Source: Micromussa lordhowensis (lineage: Eukaryota; Cnidaria; Anthozoa; Scleractinia; Lobophylliidae). From it: 64,000 bases of DNA. A program made the position numbers and the translations under genes. The notes beneath the pieces are model-generated. The model worked only from the letters and a program-made list of their open reading frames with translations. It had not been told where the DNA came from and did no database searches. Shown here piece after piece: positions 23,903 through 35,176 of the stretch (position 1 is its first letter; every line of letters begins with the position of its first letter). The stretch lies in assembly GCA_964020085.1 (NCBI GenBank), contig CAXHUQ010001451.1, forward strand, positions 62,001 to 126,000. Direction: 5' to 3'.

Positions 23903-25186
23903 GGCTAATTAGCAATGGGGCTGCTTAGCATAGTGTGACATTTTGCACAGCTCCGAAACTTTGCATGTGGACCCGGACCGACCCCGGGAGTGCTTTGCTG
24001 CCATTAGTTTGCAAAATTGCGACGCGCACCAAGCTCGGCTAAATAGGTAGCCAGCCGGCCGCACCCGGGGATCTGCCGGGCTGGTTAGCATAGTGTGACA
24101 TTTTGCGCAGCTCCAAAACTTTGCATGTGGGCCCGGACCGACCCCTGAAGTGCTTCGATGCCATTAGTTTGCAAAGTTGCGACGCGCGCCAAGTTCGGCT
24201 AATTAGCAATCGGGCTGCTTAGCATAGTGTGACATTTTGCGCAGCTCCGAACCTTTGCATGTGGGCCGGGACCGACCCCGAGAGTGCTTTGGTGCCATTA
24301 GTTTGCAAAGTTGCGACACGCGCCAAGTTTGGCTAATTAGCAATCGGGCTGCTTAGCATAGTGTGACATTTTGCACAGCTCCGAAACTTTGCATGTGGAC
24401 CCGGACCGACCCCGGGAGTGCTTTGGTTCCATTAGTTTGCAAAATTGCGACGCGCGCCAAGCTCGGCTAACTAGGTAGCCAGCCGGCCGCACCCGAGGAT
24501 CTGCCGGGCTGGTTAGCATAGTGTGACATTTTGCGCAGCTCCGAAACTGTGCATGTGGGCCCGGACCGACCCCGGAAGTGCTTTGGTTCCATTAGTTTGC
24601 AAAGTTGCGACGCGCGCCAAGTTTGGCTAATTAGCAATCGGGCTGCTTAGCATAGTGTGACATTTTGCGCAGCTCCGAAACTTTGCATGTGGACCCGGAC
24701 CGACCCCGGGAGTGCTTTGGTGCCATTAGTTTGCAAAGTTGCGACGCACGCCAAGCTCGGCTAGCTAGGCAGCCAGCCGGCCGCACCCGGGGATCTGCCG
24801 GGCTCCTTAGCATAGTGTGACATTTTGAGCAGCTCCGAAACTTTGCATGTGGGCCCGGACCGACCCCGGGAGTACTTTGGTGCCATTAGTTTGCAAAGTT
24901 GCGACGCGCGCCAAGTTTGGCTAATTAGCAATCGGGCTGCTTAGCATAGTGTGACATTTTGCGCAGCTCCGAAACTTTGCATGTGGACTTGGACCGACCC
25001 CGGGAGTGCTTTGGTGCCATTAGTTTGCAAAGTTGCGACGCGCGCCAAGTTCGGCTAATTAGCAATCGGGCTGCTTAGCATAGTGTGACATTTTGCGCAG
25101 CTCCGAAACTTTGCATGTGGGCCGGGACCGACCCCGGGAGTGCTTTGGTGCCATTAGTTTGCAAAGTTGCGACACGCGCCAAGTTT
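23903..25186. repeat. Nine-monomer HOR fragment (1284 bp): S L S S L S L S S
   Basis: Monomer starts are 23903, 24037, 24197, 24331, 24465, 24625, 24759, 24919 and 25053. The left part looks like the start of a 23-mer unit, with the ctaaatagg L at 24037 and the gaaccttt S at 24197. It then jumps, near 24.5 kb, to the end of a unit. From about 24181 rightward it matches the sequence 20,374 bp downstream, including a rare cgcacccgagg at about 24490 and 44864. A private tgcttcgatg lies near 24154. Confidence 0.75.
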
Positions 25187-28100
25187 GGCTAATTAGCAAT
25201 CGGGCTGCTTAGCATAGTGTGACATTTTGCACAGCTCCGAAACTTTGCATGTGGACCCGGACCGACCCCGGGAGTGCTTTGGTTCCATTAGTTTGCAAAA
25301 TTGCGACGCGCGCCAAGCTCGGCTAAATAGGTAGCCAGCCGGCCGCACCCGGGGATCTGCCGGGCTGGTTAGCATAGTGTGACATTTTGCGCAGCTCCGA
25401 AACTTTGCATGTGGGCCCGGACCGACCCCTGAAGTGCTTTGATGCCATTAGTTTGCAAAGTTGCGACGCGCGCCAAGCTCGGCTAATTAGGCAGCCAGCC
25501 GGCCGCACCAGCAGATCTGCCGGGCTGCTTAGCATAGTGTGACATTTTGCGCGGCTCCGAAACTGTGCATGTGGGCCCGGACTGACCCCGGAAGTGCTTT
25601 GGTGCCATTAGTTTGCAAAGTTGCGATGCGCGCCAAGTTCGGCTAATTAGCAATCGGCCTGCTTAGCATAGTGTGACATTTTGAACAGCTCCAAAACTTT
25701 GCATGTGGACCCGGACCGACCCCGGGAGTGCTTTGGTGCCATTAGTTTGCAAAATTGCGACGCGCGCCAAGTTCGGCTAATTAGCAATCGGGCTGCTTAG
25801 CATAGTGTGACATTTTGCGCAGCTCCGAAACTTTGCATGTGGACCCGGACCGACCCCGGGAGTGCTTTGGTGCCATTAGTTTGCAAAGTTGTGACGCGCG
25901 CCAAGCTCGGCTAACTAGGCAGCCAGCCGGCCGCACCCGGGGAAATGCCGGGCTCCTAAGCATAGTGTGACATTTTGCGCAGCTCCGAAACTTTGCATGT
26001 GGGCCCGGACCTAGCCCGGGAGTGCTTTGGTGCCATTAGTTTGCAAAGTTGCGACGCGCGCCAAGTTTGGCTAATTAGCAATCGGGCTGCTTTGCATAGT
26101 GTGACATTTTGCGCAGCTCCGAAACTTTGCATGTGGATTCAAACCGACCCCGGGAGTGCCTTGGAGCCATTAGTTTGCAAAGTTGCGACCCGCGCCAAGC
26201 TCGGCTAATTAGGCAGCCAGCCGGCCAGCCGCACCCGCGGATCTGCCGGGCTGCTTAGCATAGTGTGACATTTTGCGCGGCTCCGAAACTGTGCATGTGG
26301 GCCCGGACTGACCCCGAGAGTGCTTTGGTGCCATTAGTTTGCAAAGTTGCGACGCGCGCCAAGTTTGGCTAATTAGCAATCGGGCTGTTTAGCATAGTGT
26401 GACATTTTGCGCAGCTCCGAAACTTTGCATGTGGACCCGGACCAACCCCGGGAGTGCTTTGGTGCCATTAGTTTGCAAAATTGCGACGCGCGCCAGCCTC
26501 GGCTAACTAGGCAGCCAGCCGGCCGCACCCGCGGATCTGCCGGGCTCCTTAGCATAGTGTGACATTTTGCGCAGCTCCGAAACTGTGCATGTGGGCCCGG
26601 ACCGACCCCGGAAGTGCTTTGGTTCCATTAGTTTGCAAAGTTGCGACGCGCGCCAAGTTCGGCTAATTAGCAATCGGGCTGCTTAGCATAGTGTGACATT
26701 TTGCGCAGCTCCGAAACTTTGCATGTGGACCCGGACCGACCCCGGGAGTGCTTTGGTGCCATTAGTTTGCAAAGTTGTGACGCGCGCCAAGCTCGGCTAA
26801 CTAGGCAGCCAGCCGGCCGCACCCGCGGAAATGCCGGGCTCCTAAGCATAGTGTGACATTTTGCGCAGCTCCGAAACTTTGCATGTGGGCCCGGACTGAC
26901 CCCTGAAGTGCTTTGGTTCCATTAGTTTGCAAATTTGCGACGCGCGCCAAGTTCGGCTAATTAGCAATCGGGTTGCTTAGCATAGTGTGACATTTTGCGC
27001 AGCTCTGAAACTTTGCATGTGGACCCGGACCGACCCCGGGAGTGCTTTGGTGCCATTAGTTTGCAAAGTTGCGACGCGCGCCAAGCTCGGCTAACTAGGC
27101 AGCTAGCCGGCCGCACCCGCGGATCTGCCGGGCTGCTTAGCATAGTGTGACATTTTGCGCAGCTCCGAAACTGTGCATGTGGGCCCGGACCGACCCCGGA
27201 AGTGCTTTGGTTCCATTAGTTTGCAAAGTTGCGACGCGCGCCAAGTTTGGCTTATTAGCAATCGGGCTGCTTAGCATAGTGTGACATTTTGCGCAGCTCC
27301 GAAACTTTGCATGTGGACTTGGACCGACCCCGGGAGTGCTTTGGTGCCATTAGTTTGCAAAGTTGCGACGCGCGCCAAGCTCGGCTAACTAGGCAGCCAG
27401 CCGGCCGCACCAGGGGATCTGCCGGGCTCCTTAGCCTAGTGTGACATTTTCAGCAGCTCCGAAACTTTGCATGTGGACCCGGACCGACCCCGGGAGTACT
27501 TTGGTGCCATTAGTTTGCAAAGTTGCGACGCGCGCCAAGTTTGGCTAATTAGCAATCGGGCTGCTTAGCATAGTGTGACATTTTGCGCAGCTCCGAAACT
27601 TTGCATGTGGACTTGGACCGACCCCGGGAGTGCTTTGGTGCCATTAGTTTGCAAAGTTGCGACGCGCGCCAAGTTCGGCTAATTAGCAATCGGGCTGCTT
27701 AGCATAGTGTGACATTTTGCGCAGCTCCGAAACTTTGCATGTGGGCCGGGACCGACCCCGGGAGTGCTTTTGTGCCATTAGTTTGCAAAGTTGCGACACG
27801 CGCCAAGTTTGGCTAATTAGCAATCGGGCTGCTTAGCATAGTGTGACATTTTGCACAGCTCCGAAACTTTGCATGTGGACCCGGACCGTCCCCGGGAGTG
27901 CTTTGCTGCCATTAGTTTGCAAAATTGCGACGCGCACCAAGCTCGGCTAAATAGGTAGCCAGCCGGCCGCACCCGGGGATCTGCCGGGCTGGTTAGCATA
28001 GTGTGACATTTTGCGCAGCTCCGAAACTTTGCATGTGGGCCCGGACCGACCCCTGAAGTGCTTTGATGCCATTAGTTTGCAAAGTTGCGACGCGCGCCAA

Positions 28101-31010
28101 GTTCGGCTAATTAGCAATCGGGCTGCTTAGCATAGTGTGACATTTTGCGCAGCTCCGAACCTTTGCATGTGGGCCGGGACCGACCCCGAGAGTGCTTTGG
28201 TGCCATTAGTTTGCAAAGTTGCGACACGCGCCAAGTTTGGCTAATTAGCAATCGGGCTGCTTAGCATAGTGTGACATTTTGCACAGCTCCGAAACTTTGC
28301 ATGTGGACCCGGACCGACCCCGGGAGTACTTTGGTTCCATTAGTTTGCAAAATTGCGACGCGCGCCAAGCTCGGCTAACTAGGTAGCCAGCCGGCCACAC
28401 CCGGGGATCTGCCGGGCTGGTTAGCATAGTGTGACATTTTGCGCAGCTCCGAAACTTTGCATGTGGGCCCGGACCGACCCCGGAAGTGCTTTGGTGCCAT
28501 TAGTTTGCAAAGTTACGACACGCGCCAAGTTCGGCTAATTAGCAATCGGGCTGCTTAGCATAGTGTAAAATTTTCCGCAGCTCCGAAACTTTGCATGTGG
28601 ACCCGGACCGACGCCGGGAGTGCTTTGGTGCCATTAGTTTGCAAAGTTGCGACACGCGCCAAGTTCGGCTAATTAGCAATCGGGCTGCTTAGCATAGTGT
28701 GACATTTTGCGCGGCTCCGAAACTGTGCATGTGGGCCCGGACTGACCCCGGAAGTGCTTTGGTGCCATTAGTTTGCAAAGTTGCGATGCGCGCCAAGTTC
28801 GGCTAATTAGCAATCGGCCTGCTTAGCATAGTGTGACATTTTGAACAGCTCCAAAACTTTGCATGTGGACCCGGACCGACCCCGGGAGTGCTTTGGTGCC
28901 ATTAGTTTGCAAAATTGCGACGCGCGCCAAGCTCGGCTAACTAGGTAGCCAGCCGGCCGCACCCAGGGATCTGCAGGGCTGGTTAGCATAGTGTGACATT
29001 TTGCGCAGCTCCGAAACTTTGCATGTGGGCCCGAACCGACCCCGGAAGTGCTTTGGTGCCATTAGTTTGCAAAGTTGCGACGCGCGCCAAGTTCGGCTAA
29101 TTAGCAATCGGGCTGCTTAGCATAGTGTGACATTTTGCGCAGCTCCGAAACTTTGCATGTGGACCCGGACCGACCCCGGGAGTGCTTTGGTACCATTAGT
29201 TTGCAAAGTTGTGACGCGCGCCAAGCTCGGCTAACTAGGCAGCCAGCCGGCCGCACCCGGGGAAATGCCGGGCTCCTAAGCATAGTGTGACATTTTGCGC
29301 AGCTCCGAAACTTTGCATGTGGGCCCGGACCTACCCCGGGAGTGCTTTGGTGCCATTAGTTTGCAAAGTTGCGACGCGCGCCAAGTTTGGCTAATTAGCA
29401 ATCGGGCTGCTTTGCATAGTGTGACATTTTGCGCAGCTCCGAAACTTTGCATGTGGATTCAAACCGACCCCGGGAGTGCCTTGGAGCCATTAGTTTGCAA
29501 AGTTGCGACCCGCGCCAAGCTCGGCTAATTAGGCAGCCAGCCGGCCGGCCGCACCCGCGGATCTGCCGGGCTGCTTAGCATAGTGTGACATTTTGCGCGG
29601 CTCCGAAACTGTGCATGTGGGCCCGGACTGACCCCGAGAGTGCTTTGGTGCCATTAGTTTGCAAAGTTGCGACACGCGCCAAGTTTGGCTAATTAGCAAT
29701 CGGGCTGTTTAGCATAGTGTGACATTTTGCGCAGCTCCGAAACTTTGCATGTGGACCCGGACCAACCCCGGGAGTGCTTTGGTGCCATTAGTTTGCAAAA
29801 TTGCGACGCGCGCCAGCCTCGGCTAACTAGGCAGCCCGCCGGCCGCACCCGCGGATCTGCCGGGCTCCTTAGCATAGTGTGACATTTTGCGCAGCTCCGA
29901 AACTGTGCATGTGGGCCCGGACCGACCCCGGAAGTGCTTTGGTTCCATTAGTTTGCAAAGTTGCGACGCGCGCCAAGTTCGGCTAATTAGCAATCGGGCT
30001 GCTTAGCATAGTGTGACATTTTGCGCAGCTCCGAAACTTTGCATGTGGACCCGGACCGACCCCGGGAGTGCTTTGGTGCCATTAGTTTGCAAAGTTGTGA
30101 CGCGCGCCAAGCTCGGCTAACTAGGCAGCCAGCCGGCCGCACCCGCGGAAATGCCGGGCTCCTAAGCATAGTGTGACATTTTGCGCAGCTCCGAAACTTT
30201 GCATGTGGGCCCGGACTGACCCCTGAAGTGCTTTGGTTCCATTAGTTTGCAAAGTTGCGACGCGCGCCAAGTTCGGCTAATTAGCAATCGGGTTGCTTAG
30301 CATAGTGTGACATTTTGCGCAGCTCTGAAACTTTGCATGTGGACCCGGACCGACCCCGGGAGTGCTTTGGTGCCATTAGTTTGCAAAGTTGCGACGCGCG
30401 CCAAGCTCGGCTAACTAGGCAGCTAGCCGGCCGCACCCGCGGATCTGCCGGGCTGCTTAGCATAGTGTGACATTTTGCGCAGCTCCGAAACTGTGCATGT
30501 GGGCCCGGACCGACCCCGGAAGTGCTTTGGCTCCATTAGTTTGCAAAGTTGCGACGCGCGCCAAGTTTGGCTAATTAGCAATCGGGCTGCTTAGCATAGT
30601 GTGACATTTTGCGCAGCTCCGAAACTTTGCATGTGGACCCGGACCGACCCCGGGAGTGCTTTGGTGCCATTAGTTTGCAAAGTTGCGACGCACGCCAAGC
30701 TCGGCTAGCTAGGTAGCCAGCCGGCCGCACCCGGGGATCTGCCGGGCTCCTTAGCATAGTGTGACATTTTGAGCAGCTCCGAAACTTTGCATGTGGGCCC
30801 GGACCGACCCCGGGAGTACTTTGGTGCCATTAGTTTGCAAAGTTGCGACGCGCGCCAAGTTTGGCTAATTAGCAATCGGGCTGCTTAGCATAGTGTGACA
30901 TTTTGCGCAGCTCCGAAACTTTGCATGTGGACTTGGACCGACCCCGGGAGTGCTTTGGTGCCATTAGTTTGCAAAGTTGCGACGCGCGCCAAGTTCGGCT
31001 AATTAGCAAT
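24181..31010. repeat. Segmental duplication copy 1 (offset 20,374 bp)
   Basis: About 6.83 kb matching 44555-51384. Matching markers run from gaaccttt (24250/44624) to caatt (about 31011/51385), covering part of the 9-mer, the whole 18-mer and most of a 23-mer unit. Reading by eye I noticed one difference (30531 c, 50905 t). Left of about 24180 the two regions diverge (acccctgaag versus taccccggg). Right of 31011 they diverge at the mosaic monomer. Confidence 0.85.
25187..27810. repeat. 18-mer HOR variant, 2624 bp (one L monomer missing)
   Basis: The order is that of the canonical unit except that two S monomers at 25641 and 25775 are adjacent, where the canonical unit has S L S. The total is exactly 160 bp shorter, so one L monomer has been lost cleanly. 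Its L' (near 26209) carries an agcc tetranucleotide (ccggccagccgc) where canonical units carry ggcc. Its sixteenth and seventeenth monomers (near 27249-27542) carry the ttattagc / acttggacc haplotype together with a cctagtg variant near 27435. All these markers recur in the 18-mer at 45561. Confidence 0.85.
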
Positions 31011-34000
31011 TTGGCTGCTTAGCATAGTGTGACATTTTGCGCAGCTCCGAAACTTTGCATGTGGACCCGGACCGACCCCGGGAGTGCTTTGGTACCATTA
31101 GTTTGCAAAGTTGTGACGCGCGCCAAGCTCGGCTAACTAGGCAGCCAGCCGGCCGCACCCGGGGAAATGCCGGGCTCCTAAGCATAGTGTGACATTTTGC
31201 GCAGCTCCGAAACTTTGCATGTGGGCCCGGACCTACCCCGGGAGTGCTTTGGTGCCATTAGTTTGCAAAGTTGCGACGCGCGCCAAGTTTGGCTAATTAG
31301 CAATCGGGCTGCTTTGCATAGTGTGACATTTTGCGCAGCTCCGAAACTTTGCATGTGGATTCAAACCGACCCCGGGAGTGCCTTGGAGCCATTAGTTTGC
31401 AAAGTTGCGACCCGCGCCAAGCTCGGCTAATTAGGCAGCCAGCCGGCCGGCCGCACCCGCGGATCTGCCGGGCTGCTTAGCATAGTGTGACATTTTGCGC
31501 GGCTCCGAAACTGTGCATGTGGGCCCGGACCGACCCCGGGAGTACTTTGGTGCCATTAGTTTGCAAAGTTGCGACGCGCGCCAAGTTTGGCTAATTAGCA
31601 ATCGGGCTGCTTAGCATAGTGTGACATTTTGCGCAGCTCCGAAACTTTGCATGTGGACTTGGACCGACCCCGGGAGTGCTTTGGTGCCATTAGTTTGCAA
31701 AGTTGCGACGCGCGCCAAGTTCGGCTAATTAGCAATCGGGCTGCTTAGCATAGTGTGACATTTTGCGCAGCTCCGAAACTTTGCATGTGGGCCGGGACCG
31801 ACCCCGGGAGTGCTTTTGTGCCATTAGTTTGCAAAGTTGCGACACGCGCCAAGTTTGGCTAATTAGCAATCGGGCTGCTTAGCATAGTGTGACATTTTGC
31901 ACAGCTCCGAAACTTTGCATGTGGACCCGGACCGTCCCCGGGAGTGCTTTGCTGCCATTAGTTTGCAAAATTGCGACGCGCACCAAGCTCGGCTAAATAG
32001 GTAGCCAGCCGGCCGCACCCGGGGATCTGCCGGGCTGGTTAGCATAGTGTGACATTTTGCGCAGCTCCGAAACTTTGCATGTGGGCCCGGACCGACCCCT
32101 GAAGTGCTTTGATGCCATTAGTTTGCAAAGTTGCGACGCGCGCCAAGTTCGGCTAATTAGCAATCGGGCTGCTTAGCATAGTGTGACATTTTGCGCAGCT
32201 CCGAACCTTTGCATGTGGGCCGGGACCGACCCCGAGAGTGCTTTGGTGCCATTAGTTTGCAAAGTTGCGACACGCGCCAAGTTTGGCTAATTAGCAATCG
32301 GGCTGCTTAGCATAGTGTGACATTTTGCACAGCTCCGAAACTTTGCATGTGGACCCGGACCGACCCCGGGAGTACTTTGGTTCCATTAGTTTGCAAAATT
32401 GCGACGCGCGCCAAGCTCGGCTAACTAGGTAGCCAGCCGGCCACACCCGGGGATCTGCCGGGCTGGTTAGCATAGTGTGACATTTTGCGCAGCTCCGAAA
32501 CTTTGCATGTGGGCCCGGACCGACCCCGGAAGTGCTTTGGTGCCATTAGTTTGCAAAGTTACGACACGCGCCAAGTTCGGCTAATTAGCAATCGGGCTGC
32601 TTAGCATAGTGTAAAATTTTCCGCAGCTCCGAAACTTTGCATGTGGACCCGGACCGACGCCGGGAGTGCTTTGGTGCCATTAGTTTGCAAAGTTGCGACA
32701 CGCGCCAAGTTCGGCTAATTAGCAATCGGGCTGCTTAGCATAGTGTGACATTTTGCGCGGCTCCGAAACTGTGCATGTGGGCCCGGACTGACCCCGGAAG
32801 TGCTTTGGTGCCATTAGTTTGCAAAGTTGCGATGCGCGCCAAGTTCGGCTAATTAGCAATCGGCCTGCTTAGCATAGTGTGACATTTTGAACAGCTCCAA
32901 AACTTTGCATGTGGACCCGGACCGACCCCGGGAGTGCTTTGGTGCCATTAGTTTGCAAAATTGCGACGCGCGCCAAGCTCGGCTAACTAGGTAGCCAGCC
33001 GGCCGCACCCAGGGATCTGCAGGGCTGGTTAGCATAGTGTGACATTTTGCGCAGCTCCGAAACTTTGCATGTGGGCCCGAACCGACCCCGGAAGTGCTTT
33101 GGTGCCATTAGTTTGCAAAGTTGCGACGCGCGCCAAGTTCGGCTAATTAGCAATCGGGCTGCTTAGCATAGTGTGACATTTTGCGCAGCTCCGAAACTTT
33201 GCATGTGGACCCGGACCGACCCCGGGAGTGCTTTGGTACCATTAGTTTGCAAAGTTGTGACGCGCGCCAAGCTCGGCTAACTAGGCAGCCAGCCGGCCGC
33301 ACCCGGGGAAATGCCGGGCTCCTAAGCATAGTGTGACATTTTGCGCAGCTCCGAAACTTTGCATGTGGGCCCGGACCTACCCCGGGAGTGCTTTGGTGCC
33401 ATTAGTTTGCAAAGTTGCGACGCGCGCCAAGTTTGGCTAATTAGCAATCGGGCTGCTTTGCATAGTGTGACATTTTGCGCAGCTCCGAAACTTTGCATGT
33501 GGATTCAAACCGACCCCGGGAGTGCCTTGGAGCCATTAGTTTGCAAAGTTGCGACCCGCGCCAAGCTCGGCTAATTAGGCAGCCAGCCGGCCGGCCGCAC
33601 CCGCGGATCTGCCGGGCTGCTTAGCATAGTGTGACATTTTGCGCGGCTCCGAAACTGTGCATGTGGGCCCGGACTGACCCCGAGAGTGCTTTGGTGCCAT
33701 TAGTTTGCAAAGTTGCGACACGCGCCAAGTTTGGCTAATTAGCAATCGGGCTGTTTAGCATAGTGTGACATTTTGCGCAGCTCCGAAACTTTGCATGTGG
33801 ACCCGGACCAACCCCGGGAGTGCTTTGGTGCCATTAGTTTGCAAAATTGCGACGCGCGCCAGCCTCGGCTAACTAGGCAGCCCGCCGGCCGCACCCGCGG
33901 ATCTGCCGGGCTCCTTAGCATAGTGTGACATTTTGCGCAGCTCCGAAACTGTGCATGTGGGCCCGGACCGACCCCGGAAGTGCTTTGGTTCCATTAGTTT

Positions 34001-35042
34001 GCAAAGTTGCGACGCGCGCCAAGTTCGGCTAATTAGCAATCGGGCTGCTTAGCATAGTGTGACATTTTGCGCAGCTCCGAAACTTTGCATGTGGACCCGG
34101 ACCGACCCCGGGAGTGCTTTGGTGCCATTAGTTTGCAAAGTTGTGACGCGCGCCAAGCTCGGCTAACTAGGCAGCCAGCCGGCCGCACCCGCGGAAATGC
34201 CGGGCTCCTAAGCATAGTGTGACATTTTGCGCAGCTCCGAAACTTTGCATGTGGGCCCGGACTGACCCCTGAAGTGCTTTGGTTCCATTAGTTTGCAAAG
34301 TTGCGACGCGCGCCAAGTTCGGCTAATTAGCAATCGGGTTGCTTAGCATAGTGTGACATTTTGCGCAGCTCTGAAACTTTGCATGTGGACCCGGACCGAC
34401 CCCGGGAGTGCTTTGGTGCCATTAGTTTGCAAAGTTGCGACGCGCGCCAAGCTCGGCTAACTAGGCAGCTAGCCGGCCGCACCCGCGGATCTGCCGGGCT
34501 GCTTAGCATAGTGTGACATTTTGCGCAGCTCCGAAACTGTGCATGTGGGCCCGGACCGACCCCGGAAGTGCTTTGGTTCCATTAGTTTGCAAAGTTGCGA
34601 CGCGCGCCAAGTTTGGCTAATTAGCAATCGGGCTGCTTAGCATAGTGTGACATTTTGCGCAGCTCCGAAACTTTGCATGTGGACCCGGACCGACCCCGGG
34701 AGTGCTTTGGTGCCATTAGTTTGCAAAGTTGCGACGCACGCCAAGCTCGGCTAGCTAGGTAGCCAGCCGGCCGCACCCGGGGATCTGCCGGGCTCCTTAG
34801 CATAGTGTGACATTTTGAGCAGCTCCGAAACTTTGCATGTGGGCCCGGACCGACCCCGGGAGTACTTTGGTGCCATTAGTTTGCAAAGTTGCGACGCGCG
34901 CCAAGTTTGGCTAATTAGCAATCGGGCTGCTTAGCATAGTGTGACATTTTGCGCAGCTCCGAAACTTTGCATGTGGACTTGGACCGACCCCGGGAGTGCT
35001 TTGGTGCCATTAGTTTGCAAAGTTGCGACGCGCGCCAAGTTC
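27480..35042. repeat. Tandem duplication with 4046-bp offset inside array 2
   Basis: About 3.5 kb from 27480 to 31010 recurs at 31526-35056. The matching starts at cccggaccgacccc (about 27480/31526) and holds through every monomer of the 23-mer unit. The junction between the two copies is the mosaic segment 31011-31525. As the copy at 44.5-51.4 kb lacks this extra segment, the duplication probably arose after the 20-kb-scale duplication, or was lost there. Confidence 0.8.
27811..31856. repeat. Composite 28-monomer unit, 4046 bp
   Basis: The first 22 monomers (27811-30996) are those of a 23-mer unit. In the next monomer, near 31011, the sequence switches in mid-monomer to the S L S L' part of another unit (30997, 31131, 31291, 31425). 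Near 31525, inside the L', it switches again, to the tail of a unit like 27.48 kb. Two S monomers (31589, 31723) then lead into the next 23-mer. The hybrid monomer has caatttggctg, where its presumed left parent has caattgggctg and its right parent caatcgggctg. The length, 4046 bp, equals the offset of the neighbouring duplication. Confidence 0.8.
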
Positions 35043-35176
35043 GGCTAATTAGCAATTGGGCTGCTTAGCATAGTGTGACATTTTGCGCAGCTCCGAAACT
35101 TTGCATGTGGGCCGGGACCGACCCCGGGAGTGCTTTGGTGCCATTAGTTTGCAAAGTTGCGACACGCGCCAAGTTT
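31857..35176. repeat. 23-mer HOR variant, 3320 bp
   Basis: It begins S L S S L S S S L S L, where canonical units begin S L L S L S L, then follows the canonical order. The extra length is 536 bp, exactly four S monomers (4 x 134). Diagnostic variants include accgtcccc near 31933, gaaccttt near 32205, a ggccacaccc head in the L near 32441 and taaaattttcc near 32612. Most of it (31857-35042) repeats 27811-30996 at an offset of 4046 bp, and the whole unit recurs at 48185-51504. Confidence 0.85.
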
